Notes: generated by a model from the letters alone, not told the origin. A stretch of DNA of 64,000 nucleotides from Amyloporia xantha (GCA_036971615.1 JAYKKR010000002.1:1674001-1738000); one strand, 5' to 3'; shown: positions 24,275 to 37,553, counted from the stretch's first letter. Numbers and translations: made by a program.

Positions 24275-26437
24275 ATGGAGATCGCTGATGAGGCCCTCGC
24301 TGGGGAGGCTATGGATTACGAGCAGGACACTAAAATCACCGATTCCGAATTTACTGACGACAAGAAATATCTTGGTAGCGGCACTGCAGAGGATCCTTAC
24401 GTTGTCGATTGGAATGAAGCTGATCCCGAGAACCCGTTCAACTGGTCAAAGTCGCGTAAATGGGTCATTACCCTTCAGGTGCGTCGTTCACCAAATAGAC
24501 GGTAGCGAAATTTGCTGAAGGATAGAGCGTACTCGTAGCTAGCATTCGCCGCTTTAGTCGCGTCATTCTGTAGTAGTGCTTACACGGGCGGCCTGTCTTA
24601 CACTATGAGAGACCTACATATTTCCAAGGAAACAGCTTTACTGGGCATATCGCTATATGTGCTCGGCTTCGTTGTCGGGTGCGCATGTCATACTGTTTCG
24701 TATTCATTCTACCGATGAATAATCGTCATTCTAGTCCGTTACTCTGGGCACCGCTTAGTGAAGTAGGCTTACGCTGCGTCATTATTAAATAATTAACGAC
24801 TGACCACTATATCATCTCAGATATACGGGCGAGTGAGTTTTCCTATATAATTACGATGTGCACCGCACATTCAACTCTGCGTGATTTAGCGAGTTGTATT
24901 CATCGGAACCTTCATCGCCTTCACTCTCCTCCATCTCGGAGGTAGCCTCTGCCACAATTCTGCAACTCTTCTGGCTACCCGTATGCTTGCAGGAATGTTT
25001 GGGGTCTCTCGTCAGTCCCGTGTCTGTCACTATTCTTAAGCGGAATTGTTCATAGCCTGCATCTAGCTTTCACGAATTCTGGCGCTGCACTGAGTGACAT
25101 CTGGATACCCCGAGATCGAGGTGTGGCATCGTCTCTCTATGCTTGTGCGCCCTTTTTGGGACCAGGTAAGACGTTTAAAGACACTCATGTTTCCATGCTT
25201 TGCTGAATTCTTATCATTCCACCAGTTATCGGACCCATAGTTGGCGGATGGGTCTCAATGTCTCATTTGGGCTGGCGCTTCTCCTTTTGGATTATGTTTA
25301 TTTTGGCAGCAATATCCCTGCTGGGATTCATCATCATTACTCCCGAGACTGTGTGTATTTATTGCGTTGTGCTTGCCTGTGTCCTTATAGATATCTTATC
25401 GGTGTTTTCCAGTATGCCCCCGTCCTACTGCGCTGGCGTGCACGGAAGCTGCGCAGGGCGACCGAAGGCAGGATAATATACATCTCGAAGTATGACATAG
25501 GACGATCAAAAGATCCTATAGAGATCATGAAGAAGAACATGTTCCGCCCCTTCCGTACGACACACTGCGTCAAACTTTAGTTGTGTGCTAACCTACGCTT
25601 CCTATACTCTCCAGTCTTCCTTTTCACAGAGCCGATCGTGTTGCTCCTCTCGATCTATATCTCAATTGCATATGCAATCCTGTACGGCTTCTTCGCTGCT
25701 TTCCCGATTGTATTCCAGGAGCAACGTAGCTGGTCACCCGGGTTAGGAGGACTTGCCTTTATCGGAGTTGGGGTAGGAACGACTGTCGGACTGGGTCTGT
25801 CTCCTGTGCAGAACAGGTTCTACTGGGCAGCGTTGCAGCGTAGCCCTAATGGCGCGCCGGTTCCCGAGGCGTGAGTTAGCATAAGTTCGCCATCCGATCT
25901 TTACTTAATTGCCGTAGGCGCCTGTACTCTCCTATGATTGGTGGCATATGCCTTCCAATTGGTTTATTCTGGTTTGCCTGGTGAGCCTTCCACGGTCTGT
26001 AGCAGCATTAACACTAAGCACAGTTCTTAGGACGTGTGAACCCGGTGTGTTCTGGCTTGTCCCCATCATCGCTGGCGCACCCTTTGGGATAGGCGTAGCC
26101 CTCGTGATGCAGGGTCTCACGCAGTACCTCATGGATACGTATCAGATATACGGCGCGAGTGCGCTGGCGTCTACGGTGGTGCTCCGCTCTATATGCGCAG
26201 CAGTTTTCCCTCTGATCATTCCTATCATGTACAAGAACCTGGGCGATGGATGGGCGATGAGCATATTCGCATTCCTCACAGTGGCATGCATGCCGTTGCC
26301 ATTCTTTTTTTATGTGAGTACCCAGAGCTCGACTCACCACACGTGTTGGAAATCAATTGCGACTGCTGCAGAAATACGGGCCGTGGATTCGCAGTCATTC
26401 ACAATGGGCTCTGAAAGATCAAGTCATTCCTAAGTAG
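24275..26437 (+). CDS. MFS drug:H+ antiporter-type transporter (DHA1, about 12 TM)
   Basis: The N-terminus is acidic and carries the fungal DHA1 signature DPENPFNWSKSRKW directly before the first membrane segment. Later exons give SAYTGGLSYTMRDL, TALLGISLYVLGFVVG, PLLWAPLSE, IYGR at a splice site, LLHLGGSLCHNSATLL and RGVASSLYACAPFLGP. VIGPIVGGWVSM is followed by LGWRFSFWIMFILAAISL, then a cytoplasmic loop (RRATEGRIIYI...), and the second half with FTEPIVLLLSIYISIAYAIL and FGIGVALVMQGLTQYL. The last exon (from about 26,372) encodes KYGPWIRSHSQWALKDQV and stops at 26,437. About eight introns. Start ATG 24,275 is the first in frame. It is a plasma-membrane exporter of unknown substrate. In related genes, such transporters serve polyamine or drug export. 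Confidence 0.85.
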
Positions 26438-26856
26438 ACAAACAGCCCCCCCATCCACGACACGACGGTAAAGTTCCATGTAGAAGAGCCTATTTCAAGC
26501 CCTGACGACTATCGCAATGACTCGTCTGGTTCGTTTTCGAACATTACGACCTTAGATGTTTAGACACGTAGTTACACGATTTTATGCGCGATTTTATGCG
26601 AAATTGATGGAGTATCGTATCCAATGGCCTCTTGCTAGACGAGAGCTATTTTCATGTTGTTTGGCGTCGATTCCTTCGCGTACAAGCGAACTTGAACACT
26701 TGCCATATATGTCGCACACGCGATCACGCACATACGCGCCCACGGGCTGACCGTCAGGTGGTTGAACGCGTCGGTTCGAATACCACGCCCACTATCGCAG
26801 CTCGTTCTCGACGTCTCTTCATTCATTGTCTCTTGTCCCTCTTTTACGGCCTTGCC
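26438..26856. other. Intergenic region
   Basis: This is about 420 bp between the transporter and the next gene. A short internal echo (acgattttatgcgcgattttatgcg) occurs at 26,576-26,600. Confidence 0.35.
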
Positions 26857-28117
26857 ATGGCCTCCTCACTCTCATTGTCTACGACCATGTCCTCATCCCT
26901 CCCCAATCTCTATGCACCCCCGCCGTCCCATGACACTTCCATGCTAGAGGTCGTCATGCCGAATGTAGTTGTGGTTCCCCCAGAGGAAGAGCAGCATGAA
27001 ACGCCGCCGTGGCTATATTTTGACGCGGCCGATGCTGCACAAATGTGTCCGTTCGACGACGCCCGACATCGACGCGCTCGACACGGCCCTAAGTTTCCAT
27101 CAGCTGGTGGATAATCGGGCACCAGCCTTCCATCGTTCATTACAGAACGAATCGCAGGAGACGGTAGTGCTGCCTCGGAAAGGCTCTCTTGTGCAGCTCA
27201 AGGAGAATGCCTCCAGCCTCAGAGAGGGAGACCGCGGGACACGACACAGGATGTTGGACGAGGAGATCGTTGAAGTCTTTAAAGTGCGCAGGGATGAAGG
27301 CAGGGAGGATATCGATGAGGACAAGGGCCAGACGATGAAGAAGTCGAAAACATTCAGGGCTCGGGCAACAGAAGCGTTCAAGTCCATTAAGAACGTGGGG
27401 AAGGGCAGCCGGCGACCCACAGCTTCTGCGAGTGGAGGCTCCTTGGCGTCGGGGGAAAGTGCACGAGAGTCGCAAGATGGAAAAGAGCGGGAAACACTCC
27501 CGCGTCCAAGCACGCCAAACCTGACTCGCCGGCGATCCATGGCGCTCTCACAATTATTCACATTTTCCCAGAACAGCAGGCATGCGGCAGCAGAACTTGA
27601 CGAGCCCATGGCGTCCAGATCGCCATCTGAGGCACACGCACCTCTACCGCCCCGACACAGTATGCAGACCATGCCGTCCATGATGTCACCCTCCAAGTCG
27701 CATGCTCGCCGACTGCATCCATCGCCTTCTCTGGAGGATTGTTTCGATGGTCCCAGCCGCAGCACGTCTCCCACTCCCACTATATCGAAGCGAAAATCAT
27801 TCAGGCGACGAATATCTGTCCTTGAGCTTCAGAGACTATTTTCTCCTCATACCCCGGTCACACCTGCATCAGCCCAGGATACGAAGGCGCCTGAGGTTGT
27901 GGTCGACATGTTCGCCCCATCAGGGTCGGACCCGTACTCGCTCAATTCTGCGGAGTCTGAGATCATGTCTTCCTCTTCCTCCTCATCCTTTGCCTTCGTT
28001 TCCGACGGTTCATCCCCATCTGATTCTGACATGCAAATGTCCGACCGAGACAGTGTGGAGATGAGGCTTGACTCGCTACAATTTGACTCCTTACATTTCG
28101 ATCCTGATGAGTTCTGA
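26857..28117 (+). CDS. Serine/proline-rich unknown protein, apparent frameshift near 27,060
   Basis: I do not recognise a family. From ATG 26,857 the product starts MASSLSLSTTMSSSLPNLY and reads WLYFDAADAAQMCPFDD. At about 27,055-27,070 the reading must shift by one base to continue DIDALDTALSFHQLVDNRAP. It then runs without introns to the stop at 28,115-28,117. Features include a basic stretch KKSKTFRARATEAFKSIKN, phosphorylation-like RRRSM / RKSFRRRIS sites, serine runs, and an acidic end (SLQFDSLHFDPDEF). It is probably a disordered signalling or cytoskeleton-related protein; this is a guess. No intron with GT-AG ends fits the frame change. A start at 26,969 in the second frame is possible but gives a poor N-terminus. 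Long antisense frames here are shadows. Confidence 0.55.
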
Positions 28118-28443
28118 GCTGATTTTATGACTGGACGGACAGCCCATTTACTTGATTTCATGACACAAGTCACGTTGTACGATACACGCTTTGCGACACC
28201 CCTTCGCCCTCACTTATGCTCTTTGTTTCGCTGTCACGGCCAATTTACCGACTTTTTTTTGGTTACATTTTACTTGCTTTCCTCAGCACGATCAGTGGAT
28301 ATTCTCAAATTGGATATTTGGACCATCTGCGGCAATACCGTTCGCATCTCAAACAATCTTCGTGAGAGTGAAAAGGTTCTTATAAATTAGCGGAAAATAG
28401 AAAGCAACGACCATACACGCAGCACGAGGCCGATGCGATGCCG
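28118..28443. other. Intergenic 3'-3' region
   Basis: Convergent ends only; a T-rich run at 28,251-28,259 may be part of 3' processing signals. Confidence 0.3.
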
Positions 28444-31400
28444 TTAATCACTGTATGCATGTGATCGCGGGCGAGAGAATTTGGGGCAGATCTCTTCAGT
28501 ATTTCTCTGACAGAACTGGAGAAGATCATTAGCACCTGAAAAACATTAGAAGAGACAAGAGGCTTACTCAGTGTCACCAGCGACGTCCAGCCGGTGAAAG
28601 GGTGACTGTACAGTAAGAAACATCAGTATGACATATAGAAGTCCAATGTATGGAATCTAACCTCCGTCTGCCTTCGCCGGTCATAGCATCATACTGCTCC
28701 CACACATAACCTGTCCGCTGGTATTCCTATCATACGATTTCATTCAGTCAACACTTCCAAACCTACAGAATGGGACGTCAAACATACCTTGAAAACATTG
28801 TCCACGACGTTTCTTCTCAACTCTGCGTAAATCTCCTGCGATCGTTGTTGGTACGGTCCCTCCTGGGCACCATATGTCTGTCAAGTAGGGCACATTTAGC
28901 GCGTTGCACAATAATATACGGCCGGTCATGGGAGGTATACCTGGTAAAGCGCTTTCAACGCGAGGAAATTCATCTGGATCCAAATAGGACCCTTCCAATA
29001 ATTCTCGCCCTTGCCAAACTCGGGATGGGAGGCGGAAAGACTACGCAGGCCGTACGGCGACCATAAGTGCTGTGGATCACGTACTAAGTCGAGAATAGCA
29101 CCCAGATGCGGTGAATCAGCGGGTAGGAGGCCCAGCATGAAGGGGAACATGGAGAGGTATCCTTTGTGACAGACATGGTATGATTCATCTACAACCCCTC
29201 TTAAGATCAGCGTCTCAACCTCCAAACTAGCCCTGGCACTGAACTGACCTTCGTCGTTCACACCGACATCACAATACATCTGGTTCTCCTCGCTCCAATG
29301 CAAATCTACCGCGTGTCAGTCACTACAGTGCACCATGGCAGACTTGACTATGTGCTCACCGTCAATATTATCGATAGTCGCTTTCTCTATTTCTTCAAAC
29401 GCGGCAGCATCGTCATACTCTCCCACGAATTCAGCAATTTCTCTCATCGTGCGCGAGAAGAATGCCATCCAGGAGATCAGATCCAGATGGAGCTCCCCAG
29501 CATGCGGCGGCCCGCGCGGGTAGTCATCCATCCCACTCGTCAGGACATGCTGCTGACTCCGCCCACGCCAGCGGTACGCCTCGGTGCGAGAACGCGCTTT
29601 CCGCGAATACTGCTTGATCTGTCCACGCTGTGTGCGTCGGAACCAGTCGTAATGACGCTTCAGAGGGTGGTATATCGACTTGAGATAGTCAAGCGCAAGC
29701 TCTGGTGACTCCAAATAACGGCTGCCAGGCGATGACACCGCGGAATCCGTCAGGACAGTCTGCGCTCCAGTTCCGTAGTCCATCCCTAATTCCTGATCCG
29801 ATAATCCCGCCGAGGAAGACTTCAGCCGGTGTATGAAGGCGGTGACGGCCATCGCCAGAGTAGGAGGATTGGCATTGGTTGGGACCTGGGTCTGAAATTC
29901 CGCTGGAACCTATATTTCGGTCAGTACTGACCAGTGCAATACATGCGACGATCGCTGACTCTGCTGCGGGCTTCCTCGCCTAATATCTGTTCTCTGGCAA
30001 CCCATCCATCTTCGTCAATGAGATTGATCCAGTCCTTGAGAATCTCCAGGCTGCAGGAAAACGTCAGGCCAAACTGGAACAGGGTTGATATTTTATTCAG
30101 CACACCTCAAATCATTGTCCCATTCCCCGATATGCAGCAGATGGAAACCTTCATCCCTATAAGAGCTTGAGTAATTAGCACGAATCAGTGTACGCCACGC
30201 ACCAGTAGAATCCTCTTGGGAAGAAACTCCGGCTGGGTGTTGCCGTTAGGAGATCATTCGGCTCCGTTAGCTTAGCCCCATCATCAATGTCCGTGTCGCT
30301 GCCTAGGTCATCGTCTTCCTCCTTATCCCAATCATACGCGAACCCTTTATTCACAATGGATGTGCCATAAAAGTAGCCGATACCACCAATAAGATTTGAC
30401 GTAATGGCCTTTGAGAACGCCTTCAGCGCCTCGAGGTCAGAGGCCGGGTATGAGGTAGGGACGGGGAAGACAGTATCAAAGCGCTCGTCATACTTCGTGA
30501 CTAGTGCCGGAATGCCTTCGTCGAGAGTCGACGCTGTACAAGATCAAGAACGCATCGTTGAAACACTCTTGCATCATGAAGTGCGGGTGACCAACTGACC
30601 ACTGAGTTTGTGCTTGGCGCTCGCGCTTTCAAAGTACACATCGAATTGGAACGGGCCATCGAAAAGCTTTTGGACCGCATATAGGTTGCTTGCGGTGTAC
30701 ACTTCGTCCGAAAACTGGAGGGCAAAGGATGGGTCGGGCATGCCGATGGGCGACTCTTTGTATGGCTCCAATGCATCCCTGGCATGATCGAGTATATTCT
30801 TCAGGAGCGCCTCTGCAAAGTGTCAATGAACCCTCGACTGCAGATCATTCAATAAAAGCGCTATACCTCTCGCTTGCCAGATGGTTCCTGGTTGCACACG
30901 GAGACCAATGAAATGCGTTTTCCCGATCCGTTGGGTGAAGTCATTAGCGTAAGGACCAGTAGTGACAGCCTCATTATCCGGGCCTGGAAGGTGAAACACA
31001 TTAATTTGCGTAGAACTTGAAGCTATTTGACTGACCGTCTACAATGTGAATGGTAAAGTCATCCAAGTCTGGTGAGGACCCCGTAAATTTCATAGGTTCG
31101 TCGAGGCCCTAGGAAATTTACGATCAATGCCTGCTTTCTACTCACACTAGAGGCCAGACTCACATTCTCATCCTCCTCTGTCTCCATGTCCAGTCCACCA
31201 AGTCCTTCCATTCCTGCATAGAATATAGTAGAGATGCGACTGGGGAAGGCTTCATCTCCCTGTTTGTCCATGTCAACCGAGAGGAGTGCATAACTACGCA
31301 CCTGGATTCATCGGTTCGCCCTTGATCCGAGCAGCCCAACTCCCACCGTGATCGCCGCCGGGTACTTTCAAAAATTCTGTCGTAATGATGACATTGTTCG

Positions 31401-31743
31401 GTCCATCTTTCATGACCTGTATACCACCCTCGCGCGCATCGTACTCCGTCCAGGTGTAGCCATTCAGACCGTCTCCTTGGTCACAGGCATGACGTGTGCC
31501 TAATTAGAAAGTAACCAGTTCAGCAGCCCGCATATACAGCATGTTTCGTCACTGACGAGCTAATGACTGATAATCTTGAGTACCAAACCACATGAGACCA
31601 GTCATCAATGACTGCGGTGCCCTAGGCCTCATGCCGAAGTAGAGATTCGGTCGGTAGACACCCCATTTTAGTGACTCTGAGTCGTTGGATGTTTTCGAGA
31701 GTACTATGGGAACAAAGACGAGGAATGCCCACAGCGATCGCAT
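28444..31743 (-). CDS. CWH41: Mannosyl-oligosaccharide glucosidase (ER alpha-glucosidase I, GH63)
   Basis: Glucosidase I removes the outer glucose from N-glycans in the ER. The start at 31,743 gives a signal anchor (MRSLWAFLVFVPIVLS). GH63 motifs follow: WGVYRPNLYFGMRPRAPQSL, TGLMWFG, then GLNGYTWTEYDAREGG, NVIITTEFLK, GDHGGSWAARIKGEP, and in the catalytic part YRWRGRSQQHVLTSGMDDYP, with ELHLDLISWMAFFSRTM. The end reads GKGENYWKGPIWIQMNFLAL, AGPYQ-like sequence and HPFTGWTSLVTL. The last exon, after a short intron near 28,530-28,560, probably stops at 28,444-28,446; this end is less certain. About a dozen short introns are present. It is divergent from the first NYN gene with only 242 bp between start codons. 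Confidence 0.9.
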
Positions 31744-31985
31744 TTTCGCGGCCTGGCACTGCTGGCTTGGAAGCTTGAACGTGGCGAGCGCTTTCTGCAG
31801 CAGGCGCGTCGCGCGTTTAATCACGTGATATAGAGCTAGTGCTTAATCCAGAGATGGTAGATGTGCAAGAAGCGCGCGGCAAATGTGGGTGCATGCAGGG
31901 ACGCTCGTTCCTGCACTGCAAACGCGTTGTACATGTATCATAATCTGCCCTACGCAAAACCCATACCCTCTTTTATTTATCTCTC
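31744..31985. promoter_or_regulatory. Divergent promoter, glucosidase I / first NYN gene
   Basis: These 242 bp hold both promoters. On the NYN side, ACAAAACCCATACCCTC (31,956-31,972) lies just before the ATG and recurs in the other NYN copies. An acgcgttgtacatg segment at about 31,922-31,935 is echoed before the second NYN gene. Confidence 0.45.
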
Positions 31986-34717
31986 ATGAAAGGCCATGAA
32001 CCGAACGTTGCCATCTTTTGGGATTTTGGTGAGCTCTTCTGATACTCTCCGGTCAACAAGGCGTATGTCCGAATGCATATTTTGTCTAGAGAATTGCAGA
32101 CCACCTTCTACGGCTTCAGGATTTGACATCGTCAACAACATTTGCAAGATCGCGCACGAGTACGGTAGTGTGAAGCTGTTCAAGGCATATCTCGAAATAT
32201 CCGAACAGTCTTCGCCCAGTTCAGATCGTCTGCGTTCAGACCTTCAGTCATGTGGCGTATCCCTCACTGACTGCCCCCATAATGGAAGGAAGGACGTCGC
32301 CGATAAGATGATGATAGGTGCGCCTATCTGTCTTCTAAAAGTGTATGGAGTAGTCTTTACCAAGCATGTATCAGTGGACATGCTCACGTTTGCTATCGAC
32401 ACACCCGCGCCTGCAACAATCGTAATGATTTCCGGAGATCGTGACTTTGTTTATGCTGTGTCAGTCTTACGGCTACGGAAGTACAGTGTGGTTCTGGTTG
32501 CGCCCAAGGCAGCACACTTCAGTCTTAAGTCTCAGGCCTCAGTTCTCCTTTATTGGGAAGTCGACATTCTCGGCAAGCCCGCTAAGGACAGTACTCAGCG
32601 TCCCCTCGAGGCTGAAATCACAGGCAATACCAATGCAGGCTTGCATCGACGAGCGCGAACTTCGTCATCATCGATTGCTGCGACTTCTTCGAATATCGAA
32701 CGACCACAACGCCGTTTATCCTTCCGTGACATCGACTCTGGAGTAACCCCCAAGGTGGAACTCTTACAGCCTGCCGCGCCTATTGATAGCCCACGCATTC
32801 AGGCTGGCATGTCTGCTCAAACAACTCCTGCAGAAGGTGCAGAAGCTGGCACAGCCGACACCGGGCGTTCAATTCAGAGTCTGCCGCACTTCACGCCGCC
32901 TTTGTCTCCACTTCCGGCTACATCAAACCTCCCAACCTACATGGCTGTCGCGATGAACATAACAAAGCCCACCTTGACTATGGATGCCAAACGCGTCCCG
33001 GACATCCACATGCACTTGAAGAACTTTCAGGATCATTCAAGTTCATGTAGCTCCTCGGATTATGTGCGTATATCATCGTAATTGTGTTTTCTTCATCTAA
33101 ATTAGTCTTTTTTTCCTAGCAGACTCCGACATCGATGCCTTTAGAGGTTCTTCGTGGTGAAAGCCCCACGATCATTGTGAGCTTTACTCTTCTCATGACA
33201 TAAGCATCAAGCGTTATTTATACACACTGTTCTAGGCACCCCCAGGTGTTATGGAGTTCCCCTTGCCAGTTGAATCTACTGCAGATGCTGGTAGTCATAC
33301 ACCACCAATCAGACCTCAATCTGCACCCCCAACAACATCGTCGAGTAGTCCACCTCCCCAGATCCTGCATCAAGTGCATGAGCAGTCTAATGCACTAGAA
33401 TTCGATATACTGGACAACAAGGCAGAAGAAGATAATATCACAAGCCGTCCACCGCCCATGTTGTCTATTGAGTACCGGCGTGGAAGCCTCACCGTTTGGT
33501 CGAACTCTTCCGAAGATCTCGACACACTCGATGCTTTATCCTTACTTCCAAAGCTGCAGCAGCCGTTTGAGGAACGCCCCACTACCAAGTGTAGCACACC
33601 TGTTCGGTCATCGTTCCATAGCCAACAATCCGGGAACCAAAGCTCCGCTGCGGACGCTACACTATCATGCCGCTCGCCTCCACCTGCCATCCCAGAGGCT
33701 CCGTCGCCAGTTGCCTGTATGGCGCAGCCAGAACCTCAGCCACCTTTACTTCCTTTGCCCCCGCAATTCATTATGCTAGTCCAGATACTGGAGAGAATGA
33801 GCTCAAATGGATTCGATAAGCCACTGCGCTCACTCGTAGCGATTGATCTCATGGCGCGCGACCCCAGAGCCTATCAATTGGCCGGAGTTGCGCGATGGGA
33901 TGATTACGCCGCCTTGGCAGAGAAAGCAGGCATTGTCGTTCTTGGAGGGTTGTTAACAAAAGCATGGGTATCACTTACCCCCTTGTGGCGTGATAGAACA
34001 TCGGCCCTTAATTCTGCCTCGTCTGTACGTATTGCCGGTACCGACACCACGTCGGCTTCTGCATCTGAAGAAGCAAGAGCTACGGTGGTATCGGCCACGG
34101 CCACGACGACATATGCGCTTGTGACAGCGAACACGTCGAATTCTGCTACATCTGGCGAAATACCTAAAGCCGTTGTTCCGCCAGCAACAGTTGATTTTCC
34201 AGATGACGTGCACGAAGATACCCGTTCTGTTCGCAGCGCGCCTGCAGCCCTCCCAACGGCGAAGGAATCAGGCAATCGTCCACATTATCTCGAACCTCCC
34301 AGTTCGTCAGGAGAGGTCACGACCCTTGGTGTAACCCCGACAACCCCAGAGGAGGCAGCCCCGATGGACAAGGCCTCCTCGACCGAAGCTTTGACGATCA
34401 ATCTACAGACAAAGCCTTCTTCATCAGCACTACCTCCCATTCCTGTTCACTTTCTCAACCTCCTGCTTATACTGGAGGAATACAGAGCCGATGGGATTCA
34501 CAAGCCCCCACGCGGAACAGTGGCTGCAACCTTGCTGCAGTGGAATCCGGAGACGTACTCGCTTGCTGGATTCGCACGCTGGCGGGACTACGCCGCGGCT
34601 GCAGTGAAACTAGGCATGGTGACGCTTGGTCAACAGGGCAAGATAACATGGATATCACTGAATCCTACCTGGTACGGTAGGGTGTCGGCTAATAAGCACG
34701 GACCGTTGTTGGGATAG
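31986..34717 (+). CDS. NYN-domain ribonuclease-like protein with two C-terminal LOTUS-like domains (copy 1), 831 aa
   Basis: Exons are 31,986-32,028, 32,090-32,317, 32,375-33,063, 33,123-33,176 and 33,236-34,717, with GT-AG introns of 57-61 nt. The N-terminal NYN/PIN-like domain (residues about 1-190) has the expected acidic residues: D in NVAIFWDFENC, D residues in GRKDVADKMMIVDM, and D/D in VMISGDRDFVYAV. These are the metal ligands of LabA/MARF1-type nucleases. A Ser/Pro/Thr-rich linker follows. Two related domains end the protein: QFIMLVQILERM...LGG...AWVSLTPLW and HFLNLLLILEEY...ITWISLNPTW. Each is about 75 residues with a W..YA.LA.KAGIV.LGG pattern that resembles the winged-helix LOTUS/OST-HTH domain. 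Role in RNA cleavage or silencing is inferred from NYN-LOTUS proteins elsewhere. All conserved acids are intact, so this copy should be active. Confidence 0.75.
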
Positions 34718-35487
34718 AGATGATGTGTCTATATGCCCTTCTCACCTTGCTAAGCTTGCAATGTGCCTTCGACCGCCCGCTTTGTATCGTTGCTATTTCC
34801 TTGTAGAGTAGCTGATCGCTCGTTCCGGTATTCTCAAGTGATTTGCATCGTCAAATTTGCTATCGTTGTCATTTGTATTTCTAACGCACTCCGCTATCTC
34901 CTGCTTTCCAAGTTCCGATGACGCCTCAGAATGTATTACACCGTACACTCCATTGTGGTCGTAGTGTTTCGAGTTCAAGCTGACTGTATAACTCAGAACT
35001 CTGTGAAGCAGCACGGCTACAACATGAACTGTGAATGGTACAACAAATGTTAATCATCATTGAGAATTTGAACCTCGATCTTAGAAAATTTTGGAACTTT
35101 GACCCATCTGCTCTTATTTCGAGATGCGCACTACGAAAGTACTGAGATTGCGGTGACTTGGTCTCCGTTGCTGACCATGTGAATGGACCATGTACGACTC
35201 GGTCGATCGTTACAGTTATCTCTTGCGGCAGGCGCGTGATCAGACAGCCGGTTCTTCATCCAGAAAAGGCAGGTGTATAAGAAGCGCGCAACTGCTATTC
35301 ACCATTATAAAGCCGAACGACTGTCTTCGTCTATATTGGTCAAGCCACGGAGACTAGCTATTCACCGCATTGAGTCGGTGCAACGGCGCCGACTGCAGGA
35401 GCGCCGGGGCGTTCATTGCAGCAACGCCTCGTACATATGTAACCAGTTGCTCCAGGCACAAAATATACCCTCCTTTGTTTCTCCATC
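34718..35487. repeat. Intergenic unit with 3'-flank repeat shared by the NYN copies
   Basis: The block at about 34,816-34,990 (cgttccggtattctcaagtg..., atttgctatcgttgtcattt, gtagtgtttcgagttcaag) recurs after copy 2 (38,353-38,450) and after the remnant (41,632-41,790). It is a diverged duplication unit, not a gene. Confidence 0.6.
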
Positions 35488-37553
35488 ATGAACGACCACG
35501 AACCCAACGTTGCCATCTTCTGGGACTATGGTGAGCTTTCGTTTTCGGTCTACGGGAAGTTGATCGGCCCGCATCCTATTCATGATATTGTATCTAGAGA
35601 ACTGCACTCCATCTTATGCGGTTCCAGGATGTGACATTGTCAACAATATCCGCCAGATTGCCCACAACCACGGCAGTGTGAAGCTGTTCAAAGCATATCT
35701 CGAACTATCCAAACAGTTCATTTCAAATCGTCTCCGTTCAGAACTTCAGTCGTGTGGAGTATCGCTCACCGACTGTCCTCACAATGGAAGGAAGGACGTC
35801 GCCGATAAGATGATGATAGGTACTCTGCCAGTGATCTGTCTTTCGAAAGTGCGTAAGGTGGTCTTAATACCGAGAATCAGTGGACATGCTTACGTTCGCC
35901 ATCGACACACCCGCCCCGGCGACGATCGTAATGATTTCAGGAAACCGCGATTTCACATACGCGGTGTCCATCTTGCGATTACGGAAGTATCAAGTGGTCC
36001 TGATTATGCCCAGTACAGCACAGTACAATTTCGAACCTCGGGCATCGGCTCTTCTTGACTGGGAAGTCGATGTTCTCCACAAGCCTGCCAGGTATGATAC
36101 AGAACGACCTCTTGAAACAGAACCCCCAAGTAATACCAACTTTGGCTTGCATCGACGAGCGCGGTCCTCATCATCATCTACTATTGTACCTTCTCCAGAT
36201 CTCGAACGACCACAGCGCCGGCTATCCTTCTGTGATGTCGATTCTGGACCAGCTATCAATACGGAGCCCCTTCAATCAGCCGCGCACATTAGTAGCCCAC
36301 GATTTCGGACTGTGTCCTTTCAAACAACCCCGACGACAGATGTCACTAGCGACGCCGGGGCTGGGCGTTCCACTCTGAGTCTCTCAAGGCCTACTGCTGG
36401 CACATCATTCCCTACTACCACAAGTCTTCCAGCCTCTAGCGACACGACTGTCACTGTACAAGAACCAGAGCTTAAAACGATTGCGGATACTAGACGCATC
36501 CCTGGCCTTCACATGCAGCTGAAAGACCTTAAGGACCGCTCGCTTTCTGAGAGTTCCCTCGCTTGTGTACGCATTCTTGTCAACATGTCTTGCGTATCCT
36601 GAGCTCATCTTTTACTCTCTCCAGCGATCTCACCCGTCTCCAGCTTTCCAGGGAAATGGCAAAGAGAGCGCCACAACAGCCGTCGCTATGACTGTGAGAC
36701 TTCCCATTCATTTGATTTGAGTATGCATTGTGATGCATACCTTCAGGCATCCTCGGGTGTTACAAATACACCTTTACGGGCAGGGATTGAGACTGACTCT
36801 AGCCAACATATTTCATCAGTTCGACCCTATTCCCCTGTAACTTCATCTGACAGCTCGCCGCCTCCGATTCTATCTCAAGTGCATGAAAGATCCAATAGAC
36901 TGGAATCTATCATTCCGTGCGATAAGGCCGAAGACAATGATACACGCTCTATCACGTCAGCTGCAAATCGACCGTCAATCAGGCCGTCTGTTGTACATCA
37001 GCACGGGAGCCTCGCATTGGGGTCGGTCCCCGCTGAAGACGTCGGAATCGCGGCTAGATTGCCATCCCCCTCTACACCTCGGGTGCTGTTCGCGGAATAC
37101 CCTGCGACCGATACAAGTGCACTCAACAATACCGCGTTTCTTCAGAAACCCCGGCTACAAACTGTAGAACGGCCGGCTCCCTCGATCAAGCTACAGGAGG
37201 GACTTTCGCAGCCATCCGAGCCTCCGATTTCTCCCCACTTCATTGTCCTCCTCGAGATCTTGGAGAAGCACCAATCAAGAGGTTGTGATGCCCCGTCGCC
37301 CAGCCAGGTGGCAGATGAGCTGATGCAACGGGACATGAACTTGTACGCATCAGTAGGTGTCACGCGCTGGGGCGAGTACTACATGGACACGTACGAAACA
37401 GCGGGTGTCACGTGCTGGAGTGAGTACGCTCTCCTGGCAAAGAATGCGGGGATTGTCACCCTCGGTGGTAAGGAAGCGAGTGCCTGGATTTCGCTCAGTC
37501 CTGCATGGAAAAACAGAATTTCGGTGCAAGCCCTTGCAGCCTTGTCAACATAG
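35488..37553 (+). CDS. NYN-domain protein with one LOTUS-like domain (copy 2), 608 aa, likely truncated
   Basis: Exons are 35,488-35,530, 35,598-35,819, 35,881-36,566, 36,625-36,693 and 36,747-37,553, at the same positions as copy 1. The NYN domain starts MNDHEPNVAIFWDYENC and keeps GRKDVADKMMIVDM, but the later motif is SGNRDF instead of SGDRDF, so one conserved acid is Asn. The LOTUS-like domain contains a 48-bp tandem duplication (37,356-37,451) that repeats VT-W-EY inside the domain. A TAG at 37,551 ends the frame, while the same frame continues readable after it and a second LOTUS-like domain lies downstream out of frame. Together these suggest a copy that is losing function. Compared with copy 1 it lacks about 220 residues. 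Confidence 0.65.

Noticed and set aside
26735..26790. GGTTCGAATACC, similar to a tRNA T-loop/B box
   Set aside because: The flanking bases do not form a T-arm stem, and no anticodon arm or acceptor stem fits.
27100..27780. 226-codon minus-strand open frame
   Set aside because: It is antisense to the serine-rich gene; its Ser/Leu-rich composition mirrors the sense frame and shows no motif.
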